Positions 52,036 through 61,006 of a DNA stretch of 64,000 bases are shown here, piece by piece; the first letter of the stretch is position 1, and each line of letters begins with the position of its first letter. The stretch is from JABMNT01 sp048262655 (GTDB taxonomy: Bacteria > Pseudomonadota > Alphaproteobacteria > Rhodospirillales > Casp-alpha2). The notes beneath the pieces are model-generated. The model had not been told where the DNA came from, did no database searches, and saw nothing but the letters and a program-made list of their open reading frames with translations. The stretch is from NCBI GenBank assembly GCA_048262655.1, contig JBLXEY010000001.1, forward strand, positions 897,455 through 961,454, read 5' to 3'. Both the position numbers and the translations under genes were made by a program.

Positions 52036-52575
52036 ATGACCGATATTATTACCGACAGACTTATCATGCGGCCCTTCGCCGCTTCTGACATTAACTATCT
52101 GATCCACCTCAAGGGTTCCGAAGCCAATATGGCAATGACAACAGTTGGCGTCATTGACGCAGAGGCAGCGTCCCTGCAGCTCGACGAATACCGGCGTCAA
52201 TGGGCCGCGCGCGGGATTGGCATGTGGTCTTTAACCCACAAGGCCAGCGGCGCATTTGTTGGTGAGTGCGGGTTTGTGGCGCGACCGGATATAGAGGGAA
52301 TGTCGCTACGTTATACGTTATGCCAAGGCTGGTGGAGCCAGGGTTTAGCACCTGAATCTGTGAAGGCGGCACTCACATATGGTTTGGGCGAGGGCGGCTT
52401 AAAGGAAGTATCGGCAGTGGCTCTGGAAACCAACAAGCGTTCTTGTCGTATCCTTGAAACCGCGGGAATGAGTGTGATTGAAAATCACTTTGGTCAGGTT
52501 CCCGGGTTTAGGCGCTACTATATATCGCAAGAGGCGTTTTCAAAGCTGGAAAAAGAATCCATCCTTGTCAGATAA
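52036..52575 (+). CDS. GNAT-family N-acetyltransferase
   Basis: A 179-residue acetyltransferase of the GNAT (RimJ/RimL-like) type: TDRLIMRPFAASDINYLIHL at the start, GECGFVARPDIEGM in the core, then the acetyl-CoA region near QGWWSQGLAPESVKAAL and NKRSCRILETAGM. Substrate unknown. ATG at 52036 has AAGGA nine bases upstream; the frame extends to 51976 but crosses the region after the atp terminator with no homology. It is followed by sixA. Confidence 0.88.
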   Translation: MTDIITDRLIMRPFAASDINYLIHLKGSEANMAMTTVGVIDAEAASLQLDEYRRQWAARGIGMWSLTHKASGAFVGECGFVARPDIEGMSLRYTLCQGWWSQGLAPESVKAALTYGLGEGGLKEVSAVALETNKRSCRILETAGMSVIENHFGQVPGFRRYYISQEAFSKLEKESILVR

Positions 52576-52602
52576 ACGTGCAATGTAAAAGGAGAAGAAC
52601 TT

Positions 52603-53085
52603 ATGCATCTGTACCTGGTTCAGCATGGTGATGCGGTCTCTAAAGAAGTGGACCCAAACCGACCTTTATCCGAAAAAGGCCGCAAAAGTGTAGGACAGCT
52701 TGCATCTTTTCTAGCCCGCAGCCGCCTGAGGGTGTCACGGGTGCTGCATTCGGGAAAACTGCGCGCCCAACAAACGGCGCTTATTTATGCTGAAGTCCTT
52801 GGTCCAGGACGCTTTGTCCAGGACAGCGCCTACCCCATTGGCCCAAATGATCCCATCGATATCTTGCAACAGGCCTTGGCGGCTGAAGTCAACAGTGACG
52901 ACAGTCTTATGATTGTTGGTCATTTGCCTTATATGGATAAACTGGCATCCCATCTCCTGACAGGTGATCAGGCGGCCGGAACCGTTCAATTTGAGCCGGG
53001 GTGCGTGATTGCCCTTGAAAGCACCAATGACCGTCCCACCTGGACTCTTCGATGGATGATGCGGCCGTCTTTACTCGGAGGGTAG
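52603..53085 (+). CDS. sixA: Phosphohistidine phosphatase SixA-like
   Basis: Histidine phosphatase superfamily member of 160 residues. It starts MHLYLVQHGDAV; the catalytic His8 is in QHG, replacing the usual RHG, as often found in SixA proteins. RPLSEKGRKS and IVGHLPYMDKL carry the other active-site residues. SixA removes phosphate from histidine phosphotransfer domains. GGAG precedes ATG. It converges with uvrB. Confidence 0.88.
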   Translation: MHLYLVQHGDAVSKEVDPNRPLSEKGRKSVGQLASFLARSRLRVSRVLHSGKLRAQQTALIYAEVLGPGRFVQDSAYPIGPNDPIDILQQALAAEVNSDDSLMIVGHLPYMDKLASHLLTGDQAAGTVQFEPGCVIALESTNDRPTWTLRWMMRPSLLGG

Positions 53086-53112
53086 CGTAAAGATCGGCCT
53101 GTTTTAAGCCGC

Positions 53113-55236
53113 CTATCGTCTCTGGCTTTTTTTACTTTTTTTATTGTGGGTCCAGGCCACTTTAGGCGACGTGCCGGGCTTGTTTAACCCCAGTTCTGTC
53201 GCTTCGAGGCGGCGCACTTCGTCGCGCAAACGTGCCGCTTCTTCAAAATCCAGATCAGCCGCCGCGGACCTCATGCGGTCGGTTAAATCAGCGATCACCG
53301 ATTGAATGTTGTGCCCAACAAGCTCTTTCCGTCCGCCGACGCCGGTATCTACAGTCACATAATCATGCTCATGGACACTATCGATAACATCCGAAATACC
53401 CTTTTTAATGCTTTCCGGCGTGATCCCGTGCAAATCGTTATAAGCTTTCTGTTTCGCCCGTCTGCGGTTGGTTTCGCCAATGGCATAGTCCATGGAGCCT
53501 GTCATTTTATCGGCATAGAGGATGACAAACCCATCAACATTTCGCGCTGCGCGGCCAATGGTCTGAACCAGTGACGTTTTAGAGCGCAAAAACCCTTCTT
53601 TATCGGCATCCAGGATCGCCACAAGGCCACATTCAGGGATATCCAGCCCCTCGCGCAGCAAGTTGATACCGATCAACACATCGAAGGCACCCAGTCTTAG
53701 GTCGCGGATAATTTCAATACGCTCCAGCGTGTCGATATCGGAGTGCATGTAACGCACCCGCACACCATGTTCATGCAGATACTCGGTTAAATCTTCTGCC
53801 ATGCGTTTGGTCAAGGTCGTGACCAGAGACCGCATACCTTTCAAGGCAACCGCTTTCACCTCTCCCAGCAAATCATCGACCTGGGATTCAATGGGCCGTA
53901 TCTCGACGACGGGATCGATCAAGCCTGTCGGACGGACCAATTGTTCTGTAAAAACGCCTCCCGTTCGCTCGAGTTCCCATGGCCCCGGCGTCGCCGAAAC
54001 ATAGACAGATTGGGGCCGCATCTGATCCCATTCTTCAAATTTCAACGGTCTGTTATCAATACAGCTGGGCAATCGAAACCCGAAATCGGCCAAGGTCGAC
54101 TTGCGATTAAAATCGCCTTTATACATCCCTCCCACTTGTGGGACCGTCACGTGGCTCTCATCGACCATTAACACGGCATTTTCAGGAAGATACTCAAACA
54201 AAGTCGGTGGCGGATCACCAGCATTGCGGCCCGAAAGATAACGTGAATAATTTTCAATGCCGGCACAATGCCCCGTCGTTTCCAGCATTTCGAGATCAAA
54301 CGTTGTTCGTTCTCGCAGACGCTGGGCTTCCAGCAACTTACCTTCTTCATCCAACTCACGAAGGCGCTGTTTCAGCTCGGCTTTTATTTGCGGTATGGCC
54401 TGCATCAGCGTCGGACGCGGTGTCACGTAGTGAGAGTTTGGATAAACAATAACCTCTTCAAGCGTTCCAATCTTTTCCCCGGTGAGTGGGTCGATTTCCC
54501 AGATATCCTCTATTTCATCACCAAACATCGACAATCGCCAAGCGCGGTCCTCAAAGTGAGACGGGAAGATTTCGATGACATCACCACGAACTCGAAAGGC
54601 GCCCCGGAAAAATGCCGCGTCATTACGTTTGTATTGCAATTCCACCAAACGTTTAAGGATATCATTGCGCTCAAGTTGCATGCCTACGGCCAATTTATAG
54701 GTCATTTCCGCATAAGTTTCGACCGCACCAATGCCGTAGATACACGACACCGAGGCGACAATCACAACGTCTGAGCGTTCCAACAAAGCCCGCGTTGCGG
54801 AGTGCCGCATACGGTCAATTTGTTCATTAACAGAAGCATCTTTTTCTATGTAGGTATCGGTTCGAGGCACATAGGCTTCTGGCTGATAATAATCATAATA
54901 AGAGACAAAGTATTCGACGGCATTGTCCGGGAAAAACTCTTTCATTTCCCCGTAAAGTTGCGCGGCAAGGGTTTTGTTCGGTGCCAAAACCAAAGCCGGT
55001 CGCTGCAAGTTCTGGATCACATGGGCCATAGTGAAGGTCTTACCGGACCCCGTAACCCCCAATAGGACTTGATCTCGCTCACCCGCCTTGAGTTCCCGGG
55101 TTAATTCCTCAATCGCTGTTGGTTGATCACCTGCGGGTTCAAACGGCGACGCCAGTTTCAAGCGACGCCCGTCATCGACGGCAGGACGCGCCGTCGGGAT
55201 AAAGGTTGCCGGAGTGTGCTGTAGTTCCATAGACAT
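53113..55236 (-). CDS. uvrB: UvrABC system protein B
   Basis: Damage-verification helicase of nucleotide excision repair. The 707 residues have Walker A GVTGSGKT (60-67), the flexible beta-hairpin region YYDYYQPEAYVPRTDTYIEKD, helicase motifs VGINLLREGLDIPE and QTIGRAARN, and a C-terminal UVR domain that binds UvrC. The last 20 residues are basic (KKSKKSQRR). ATG at 55236 or 55230. It is monocistronic here, and convergent with sixA. Confidence 0.98.
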   Translation of the reverse strand: MSMELQHTPATFIPTARPAVDDGRRLKLASPFEPAGDQPTAIEELTRELKAGERDQVLLGVTGSGKTFTMAHVIQNLQRPALVLAPNKTLAAQLYGEMKEFFPDNAVEYFVSYYDYYQPEAYVPRTDTYIEKDASVNEQIDRMRHSATRALLERSDVVIVASVSCIYGIGAVETYAEMTYKLAVGMQLERNDILKRLVELQYKRNDAAFFRGAFRVRGDVIEIFPSHFEDRAWRLSMFGDEIEDIWEIDPLTGEKIGTLEEVIVYPNSHYVTPRPTLMQAIPQIKAELKQRLRELDEEGKLLEAQRLRERTTFDLEMLETTGHCAGIENYSRYLSGRNAGDPPPTLFEYLPENAVLMVDESHVTVPQVGGMYKGDFNRKSTLADFGFRLPSCIDNRPLKFEEWDQMRPQSVYVSATPGPWELERTGGVFTEQLVRPTGLIDPVVEIRPIESQVDDLLGEVKAVALKGMRSLVTTLTKRMAEDLTEYLHEHGVRVRYMHSDIDTLERIEIIRDLRLGAFDVLIGINLLREGLDIPECGLVAILDADKEGFLRSKTSLVQTIGRAARNVDGFVILYADKMTGSMDYAIGETNRRRAKQKAYNDLHGITPESIKKGISDVIDSVHEHDYVTVDTGVGGRKELVGHNIQSVIADLTDRMRSAAADLDFEEAARLRDEVRRLEATELGLNKPGTSPKVAWTHNKKSKKSQRR

Positions 55237-55455
55237 AAGAACTTAAATATAGACTGCCTTATGGTGCTTATCGAGTCTTCGTCGGTGTTAAGTGCATTTT
55301 TTCACATGTCTCCTGACAAGCCCCGCCAAGCAGCAATCTCGGTCTTTGCCAACCGCCTTTTCATTGAACCTTTTTACCCGCCTTGTATTGCCTCAAAGCG
55401 CCCTCAGGCGTAATCTTTGAACCTGTCTTACCCCCTCGAATATAAAGAGTCCGCC

Positions 55456-56661
55456 ATGTCTTTTATTGCTGATCGCCTGAGTGCCATTAAACCATCTCCA
55501 ACAATTGCTGTAACCACCAAAGCCCGGGAACTGGCCAGTGAGGGTCGCGATATAATTGGTCTAGGCGCAGGCGAACCCGATTTCGATACACCGGACCATA
55601 TTATTGAAGCGGCCAAACAGGCGCTCGATAGCGGTATCACGCGATACACCGGCGTCAACGGCATGCCGGAACTGCAAGATGCTATTATCGCCAAGTTTAA
55701 GCGCGATAGCGACCTCGATTTTACGCGTAACGAAATACATGTCAGTTGTGGCGGAAAACCGGTAATTTTTAATGCCATGATGGCGACAATTAATCCCGGA
55801 GATGAGGTTATCATTCCTGCTCCCTATTGGGTGAGTTACCCAGATATCCCTATGTTATTTGGTGGCAAGCCTGTGATCATAGATTGTCCCGTTGAAGCAG
55901 GTTTCAAACTCACACCAGCGCAACTTGAGGCCGCAATAACGCCAAGAACCAAATGGCTGATCCTGAATTCACCGTCCAACCCGACCGGTGCGGCCTACAG
56001 TCAATCCGAAATCAAAGCCTTAACAGATGTCTTGTTGCGCCATGAACAGGTATGGATCTTGACGGACGATATCTATGAGCATCTGATTTATGATGATTTT
56101 GAGTTTATGACCGTGGCCCAAGTTGAGCCGCGTCTAAAAGGTCGGACACTTACCATGAACGGCATGTCGAAAGCCTATTGCATGACCGGATGGCGCGTTG
56201 GTTTTGCAGGCGGGCCCGCAGAATTAATTCAGGGCATGACAAAAGTTCAATCGCAATCGATAACCCATACCGCGGCGGTCAGTCAGGCGGCATCCATCGC
56301 CGCACTAAACGGCCCGCAAGAGTTTATCGCAAGCAATAACCTTGTGTTCAAAGAGCGCCGCGATCTGGTGGTAAGCATGCTCAATCAGGCTGCTGGTATT
56401 GATTGTCCGACACCGGAAGGCGCTTTTTACGTTTTCCCGTCGATTAAAGGCCTGATTGGGAAAAAGACCCCCGCCGGCAAGACAATTGAAACCGACGAAG
56501 ACTTCGTTACCTACTTGCTGGAGACAGAGGGCGTTTCTGTTGTCCATGGAGAAGCCTTCGGCCTCAGCCCGCATTTTCGAATTAGCTATGCAACCGCGAC
56601 CGACCTTCTGGAGGACGCCTGCCAACGCATTCAACGCGCCTGTGCTGATTTAAAAAGTTAA
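55456..56661 (+). CDS. aspC: Aspartate/aromatic aminotransferase (class I, type Ib)
   Basis: PLP-dependent transaminase of the fold-type I AAT subfamily found in many alphaproteobacteria. The 401 residues include NSPSNPTGA (171-179), the Asp in ILTDDIYEHL and the PLP Lys239 in GMSKAYCMTGWR, followed by Arg for phosphate. Likely substrates are aspartate and possibly prephenate; the latter cannot be judged from sequence. The ATG at 55456 (AAAGAG upstream) is preferred over the open frame from 55417. Confidence 0.93.
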   Translation: MSFIADRLSAIKPSPTIAVTTKARELASEGRDIIGLGAGEPDFDTPDHIIEAAKQALDSGITRYTGVNGMPELQDAIIAKFKRDSDLDFTRNEIHVSCGGKPVIFNAMMATINPGDEVIIPAPYWVSYPDIPMLFGGKPVIIDCPVEAGFKLTPAQLEAAITPRTKWLILNSPSNPTGAAYSQSEIKALTDVLLRHEQVWILTDDIYEHLIYDDFEFMTVAQVEPRLKGRTLTMNGMSKAYCMTGWRVGFAGGPAELIQGMTKVQSQSITHTAAVSQAASIAALNGPQEFIASNNLVFKERRDLVVSMLNQAAGIDCPTPEGAFYVFPSIKGLIGKKTPAGKTIETDEDFVTYLLETEGVSVVHGEAFGLSPHFRISYATATDLLEDACQRIQRACADLKS

Positions 56662-56676
56662 GATCTGAAGTCCTTT

Positions 56677-56690
56677 TTGATACACATCAA
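56677..56690. promoter_or_regulatory. FNR/FixK-type box upstream of the DUF465 gene
   Basis: TTGATACACATCAA matches TTGAT-N4-ATCAA perfectly. A TAGGCT hexamer (56713-56718) would give a start near 56725, placing the box centre at about -41.5, as in class II FNR promoters. The next gene starts at 56751. Oxygen-dependent control is inferred. Confidence 0.65.
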
Positions 56691-56750
56691 TGCTCCCTGC
56701 TCTGCGGCGTTTTAGGCTAGATCATTAGCTGAATAAACAAAGGGAAGCCG

Positions 56751-56981
56751 ATGTCACACGTACCTCACGAACTCGCTGAAGAGTTCCCGAATAATGTTGA
56801 TCAAATCCACAATCTCAACCAGAGCGATACTCATTTTGCGAAATTGACGGACGAGTATCATAGCGTTAATCGGGAAATTCACCGGATCGAAACCAATGTC
56901 ACTCCGACGGACGAAGGATATGAAAAGCAGTTGCGTCGGCAACGACTTGCCCTAAAAGATCAGATTGCTACGTATTTTTAG
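56751..56981 (+). CDS. DUF465 (YdcH-like) small protein
   Basis: A 76-residue charged, helical protein of the DUF465/YdcH family. It contains FAKLTDEYHSVNREIHRIE and ends LRRQRLALKDQIATYF, the recognisable family features. Function is not established. AAGGGAAGC precedes the ATG. An FNR/FixK-type box sits 61 bases upstream, and a 10-bp hairpin follows. Confidence 0.88.
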   Translation: MSHVPHELAEEFPNNVDQIHNLNQSDTHFAKLTDEYHSVNREIHRIETNVTPTDEGYEKQLRRQRLALKDQIATYF

Positions 56982-56986
56982 TTTCT

Positions 56987-57011
56987 TTGGAAGGCCATCG
57001 CGGCCTTCCAA
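56987..57011. terminator. Hairpin after the DUF465 gene
   Basis: TTGGAAGGCC and GGCCTTCCAA form a perfect 10-bp stem around ATCGC. No U run follows in either direction, so termination efficiency is uncertain. Confidence 0.55.
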
Positions 57012-57089
57012 TAAAATCTGTTTCCATACGACCTTGAAATCGATACCGTAACAGTCCGCTTCTGGGATATCTGTAATTTGAGGTCTGTT

Positions 57090-58109
57090 ATGTCATCTCC
57101 ATCAAACGCCGATTGGCTGCCACTTACCATCGAAGAGACGCTAGAGCCTGAACTGGCCATTTGTGACCCGCATCATCATTTATGGGAAAACAGATTTGAG
57201 CGCTCTGCCAATCGATATTTGCTCAACGATATTCTGGAAGACATTAATGCCGGTCATAATATTGTATCGACCGTGTTTATCGAATGTGGTGCCATGTGGA
57301 AGGCCGATGGCCCGGTGCCAATGCGAGTAATTGGCGAGACTGAATTCGTCAATGGAATTGCCGCGATGAGCGCTTCCGGAATGTACGGCCCGTGTAAAAT
57401 TGCAGCCGGGATTATTTGCACAGCTGACCTGACGTTAGGGGCCGCCGTGGGTGAGGTATTAGACGCACAGTTGGCTGCCGGTGGCGGGCGCGTACGTGGC
57501 ATTCGCCATGGCTTACCCTGGGATGCCAGCGACGTTGTTCCCAAAGCCCGGACCCTACCCAGCCAGCACTTAATGCTCGATCAAACATTCCGTGAGGGGT
57601 TTGCAGAACTTTCAAAACGTGACATGAGTTTTGAAATTTGGTGCTACCATCACCAACTACCCGACGCAATTGATCTTGCGCGGGCATTTCCGGAGACGAC
57701 AATTATCCTGGACCACTTTGGTGGACCTTTGGGTGTCGGTCCCTACGCGGGAAAAGCCGATGAAGTGTTTTCGGGTTGGCAAGAAGACATTCGGGAATTG
57801 GCAAAATGCGAGAACGTAAATGCCAAACTGGGCGGCATCAACATGATTGAAAACGGTTTTGGTTGGCATGAAAAGCCCAAACCTCCAACCAGTCTTGAAC
57901 TTATGGAGGCGACCCGGCGGTATTATGAATATACAATTGAACACTTCGGTGTTGAACGCTGTATGTTTGAATCAAACTTTCCCGTTGATCAGGTCAGTTG
58001 CAGTTACAATGTGCTCTGGAATTCATTCAAACGCCTGACAACAGGGTATTCTGAAGCTGAAAAAGCACAGCTCTATCATGATACAGCGACCCGTGTTTAC
58101 CGCCTTTAG
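57090..58109 (+). CDS. Amidohydrolase family protein (COG3618 type)
   Basis: A 339-residue TIM-barrel metal-dependent hydrolase of the type that includes lactonases and 2-pyrone-4,6-dicarboxylate lactonase. CDPHHHLWE with His28/His30 supplies metal ligands, and ILDHFGGPLG and the terminal RCMFESNFPVDQ segment, with the catalytic Asp, are intact. Substrate unknown. ATG at 57090 with GAGG upstream is preferred over the TTG at 57078. The next gene, encoding a TerB-like protein, follows after 23 bases. Confidence 0.85.
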   Translation: MSSPSNADWLPLTIEETLEPELAICDPHHHLWENRFERSANRYLLNDILEDINAGHNIVSTVFIECGAMWKADGPVPMRVIGETEFVNGIAAMSASGMYGPCKIAAGIICTADLTLGAAVGEVLDAQLAAGGGRVRGIRHGLPWDASDVVPKARTLPSQHLMLDQTFREGFAELSKRDMSFEIWCYHHQLPDAIDLARAFPETTIILDHFGGPLGVGPYAGKADEVFSGWQEDIRELAKCENVNAKLGGINMIENGFGWHEKPKPPTSLELMEATRRYYEYTIEHFGVERCMFESNFPVDQVSCSYNVLWNSFKRLTTGYSEAEKAQLYHDTATRVYRL

Positions 58110-58132
58110 ACCTCTGCACTGGAGTTTATAGC

Positions 58133-58534
58133 ATGTTCCTTAATGCTCTCACCCATGATCAACGAAAATCATTTTTAGCGCTGGCCGCGAAAATGGCGTT
58201 GGCTGATGGTCATGTATCACCACAAGAAGTCCCCTTGCTGCAGGAACTTGGGGACGCATTTGGCCACGATCTTGAATTCCCTCTGGAAGAGGTCGAAGGG
58301 CCCCCAAACACTGCGCCATTCGATACACGGGCTTCTCGGGTTCTTGCGCTTTTAGGCGTCTTCGTTGTCGCCTATGTCGATGAACACCTGCATGTGGACG
58401 AGTCTAAAATTCTTGGAGAAATCGTCTATGCGTTCGGTTTCTCAGAGCAAGAATTAATTGAGATGAAGGCTTGGGCGAAACAGGAAGCCCAGCAATTTAA
58501 TGCCTTGAACGCCATTATAAAAGGCAAGGCCTGA
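58133..58534 (+). CDS. TerB-like protein
   Basis: A 133-residue, all-helical protein resembling the TerB/DjlA N-terminal fold, with the paired acidic ADGHVSPQE and DEHLHVDESK segments that bind metal in TerB. The C-terminal part is FSEQELIEMKAWAKQEAQQF. No other tellurite-resistance genes are here, so tellurite resistance should not be assumed. It converges with the PilZ-like gene. Confidence 0.75.
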   Translation: MFLNALTHDQRKSFLALAAKMALADGHVSPQEVPLLQELGDAFGHDLEFPLEEVEGPPNTAPFDTRASRVLALLGVFVVAYVDEHLHVDESKILGEIVYAFGFSEQELIEMKAWAKQEAQQFNALNAIIKGKA

Positions 58535-58558
58535 TCTACGTTATCTGTCCCCACAAAT

Positions 58559-58975
58559 CTAAGTGGGTTTCACGTTCAATTTGGCTTTTAGCTTCTCCAG
58601 CGCTTTTGTCCGGCGCAACATAAGAGCTTCTATAATATCATAGGCCTCGGAACCGAGAGCGATAAACTCACATGACAGTTCGTATTTATTTCTGCGTACC
58701 GCCCGGCATGGTATGCGGACTGCCATCAAATCGGCATTAACAGGACCAATGCCATCGACCATAAACTCTTCGTCTTTTTTCATCGGTTTCTTAAAAAGGT
58801 CGACCCGAAAGCCGCCGAGGCCCCAATCCATCGTCCGATAGCGTCCACCACGAAATGACAGTTGAATCTCGGGCACTTCGACCCGCTGATTTTTCCGCTC
58901 ATAGGGTTTTGATGTTCCGGATACACTGCGTCTGGCCAACGATCCACTCTCCCAACTGGCCTGCCAATCTATCAC
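58559..58975 (-). CDS. PilZ-like domain protein with degenerate motif
   Basis: A 138-residue protein with a PilZ-like layout: RxxxR (Arg27, Arg31 in ERKNQR), then a beta-barrel. The second c-di-GMP motif, normally DxSxxG, reads MDWGLGGFRV at residues 49-58, so the Ser is replaced by Gly. Binding to c-di-GMP is therefore uncertain. It starts at GTG 58975 with AAAGG upstream and ends in a Lys-rich helix. No diguanylate cyclase is adjacent. Confidence 0.65.
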   Translation of the reverse strand: MIDWQASWESGSLARRSVSGTSKPYERKNQRVEVPEIQLSFRGGRYRTMDWGLGGFRVDLFKKPMKKDEEFMVDGIGPVNADLMAVRIPCRAVRRNKYELSCEFIALGSEAYDIIEALMLRRTKALEKLKAKLNVKPT

Positions 58976-59138
58976 ATCTGCCTTTTAATAACCACTCAAC
59001 ATCTTAAGCAATCGCATTTATAAAGGTTCCACTTATGATATAGGATATAAAGAAAACCCGTTTAATATCACACGGTCCCTGCTCTACATCGCTAAAGGCA
59101 TTCGTGGTCAAAGCCATCTTAGGAAAGGTTTACCAGAC

Positions 59139-60605
59139 TTGGACATAGCAGATTACATCCTTAAGCATTCCACGACGAATCCGGATTACCCCGCCATTGA
59201 AGATGGCGACCGGGTTATAACCTATCAACAACTCGCTATCTTGGCTCAAAATGCCGCTGCAAATATCGCAGCCAACGGGATTGGGCCAGGTGATATCGTT
59301 GCGCTCCTATTATCTGATTCAGCTGATCACCTGATCGTTATGTGTGGGCTTACATTGGTTGGCGCCGTGATATGGCCAATCGAGATCACAACCGTACCTC
59401 GTGATTTGGATCGGTTCTTGTGTGAAATTCCCTGTAAAGCGCTCATAAACAATGGATCGCAAGGTCTCACCCAGCCCGTCACACAAATCGATATGTCTGA
59501 GATTACCGCTCCCGCCGAGTCAGTCTTCACACGAATAAGCCGGACCGCCGACGCACCTGCTGTTCTTGTGCAATCGTCAGGAACAACGGGCCGCCCAAAA
59601 CTCGCCTATTTCAGCGCGCAACAATTGATCGATTCGGTCGAAACAGAAAACCCCGGCAGAATCTGGAAACAGACCTGTCGCAGCCTTTCGCTGTTGGCAA
59701 TGAGCCTCAATACAGGCTGCCGCTATAGTTTAAGATTTCTGATTGCGGGCGCGACCATCGTGGTCAATCGGGCAACATCGGACCTGGCGCTTTTACAACT
59801 CGTCAAGGGAGCACGCATTGATTATCTCATCATGGTACCTCCACAAATGCGGCTGATGCTTAAACTTGCTCGGAAGAAGGAGATGTTGTTCCCAGACTTA
59901 ACTGTTGCCGCGATGATCAGCGGTGCGTTGACGCAAGAAGAGTTGGCAAACGCCTTAAAAACGGTCGCTCCACGCATAGATGTATACTATGGGACCAATG
60001 AATGCGGTAATATCGCAATCGCTTCCAATGAAGATCATCTTAACTACCCGGGGTCGGCAGGAAAACCCGTGGAAGGTTTTGACGTAGAGGTCGTCGACGA
60101 CCATGCCCACCAAGTGCCAACAGGTGAAATTGGTGTCTTGCGACTAAGAGCACCCCACCTGCCAAGCGCATATATTAATAATCCAACTGCTAACCAACAA
60201 CAGTTTAGAGAGGGCTGGCATTATCCGGGTGACCTCGCATTAATTTCAGATACCGGCCATATCTATCTAAAAGGCCGCGCCGACGATCGTATCAGCAGGA
60301 GTGGAATAAAATTCTATCCACAAGAAATCGAACAAACCCTGCTCTCTCATCCTGAAGTCATTGATGCTGCCGTCGTTGGGTGGCCTGATTCAGCATCCGG
60401 AGAGGTAGCCGTTGCTTTTCTGGTTGTAAAAGATCCTTCATCGATGGAACAGATCACAACCTTTTGCGACACCCACTTAAGCCCCATAAAACGACCCAAA
60501 AGGATCATTCTCCTGGATCAGCTGCCAAAAAACCCAGCCGGTAAAGTCTTAAAGCGAGAGCTAAAAGACAGATACAAACAGCACCAGACGGCTTCGCAAG
60601 CCTAG
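59139..60605 (+). CDS. AMP-forming acyl/aryl-CoA ligase family protein
   Basis: ANL-superfamily adenylating enzyme, 488 residues. Motifs in order: A3 LVQSSGTTGRPKLAYFS (143-159), A5 YYGTNECGNIA, A7/A8 GDLALISDTGHIYLKGRADD and SRSGIKFYPQEIE, and A10 NPAGKVLKREL with the catalytic Lys. It starts at TTG 59139 after AGGAAAGG. Substrate is unknown, as there is no CoA or carrier-protein clue. It is the first gene of a small co-directional cluster with an unknown ORF and a glycosyltransferase. Confidence 0.88.
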   Translation: MDIADYILKHSTTNPDYPAIEDGDRVITYQQLAILAQNAAANIAANGIGPGDIVALLLSDSADHLIVMCGLTLVGAVIWPIEITTVPRDLDRFLCEIPCKALINNGSQGLTQPVTQIDMSEITAPAESVFTRISRTADAPAVLVQSSGTTGRPKLAYFSAQQLIDSVETENPGRIWKQTCRSLSLLAMSLNTGCRYSLRFLIAGATIVVNRATSDLALLQLVKGARIDYLIMVPPQMRLMLKLARKKEMLFPDLTVAAMISGALTQEELANALKTVAPRIDVYYGTNECGNIAIASNEDHLNYPGSAGKPVEGFDVEVVDDHAHQVPTGEIGVLRLRAPHLPSAYINNPTANQQQFREGWHYPGDLALISDTGHIYLKGRADDRISRSGIKFYPQEIEQTLLSHPEVIDAAVVGWPDSASGEVAVAFLVVKDPSSMEQITTFCDTHLSPIKRPKRIILLDQLPKNPAGKVLKRELKDRYKQHQTASQA

Positions 60606-60637
60606 GAGTTTTACGAGATTATTCGACCAATTTACCT

Positions 60638-61006
60638 TTGAATACTTCTATAGGTCCGGAACCTTATCTCGCGCGACACATGCGCAAGAAAGACCTGAAC
60701 AATTTGTTTTATCTAATAGCACTGTCGGCGCATAATCGGTTTAGAACTCGACAGACAGCTCCAGAACAAAGCAATTTTAACGGTCTCTTCTTAAATCCGA
60801 ATAATTTTGGTATGAACAATCCGGACCCTTCTCGCTATTTAAAAAATCACCCACAGGTATCGAGCTTGCTGCAATCAAATGAAACTGCTTTTTTTAATTG
60901 GCAGCACTTCTTTGCTGCATCCAAACGGCCTTTTGGTATTGTCACACTGAGCTGGGGTCGGATTGGTCTGCCAGCGCCAGGACTTCTACTGCGAGAGAAT
61001 AAATGA
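60638..61006 (+). CDS. Unrecognised ORF coupled to the glycosyltransferase
   Basis: About 122 residues without a recognisable domain. TTG at 60638 is the annotated start; an ATG at 60680 and an open frame further upstream are alternatives, and no ribosome site is good. The TGA overlaps the ATG of the next gene (ATGA), which supports translation. The C-terminal part WQHFFAASKRPFGIVTLSW has aromatic residues. Function unknown. Confidence 0.45.
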   Translation: MNTSIGPEPYLARHMRKKDLNNLFYLIALSAHNRFRTRQTAPEQSNFNGLFLNPNNFGMNNPDPSRYLKNHPQVSSLLQSNETAFFNWQHFFAASKRPFGIVTLSWGRIGLPAPGLLLRENK

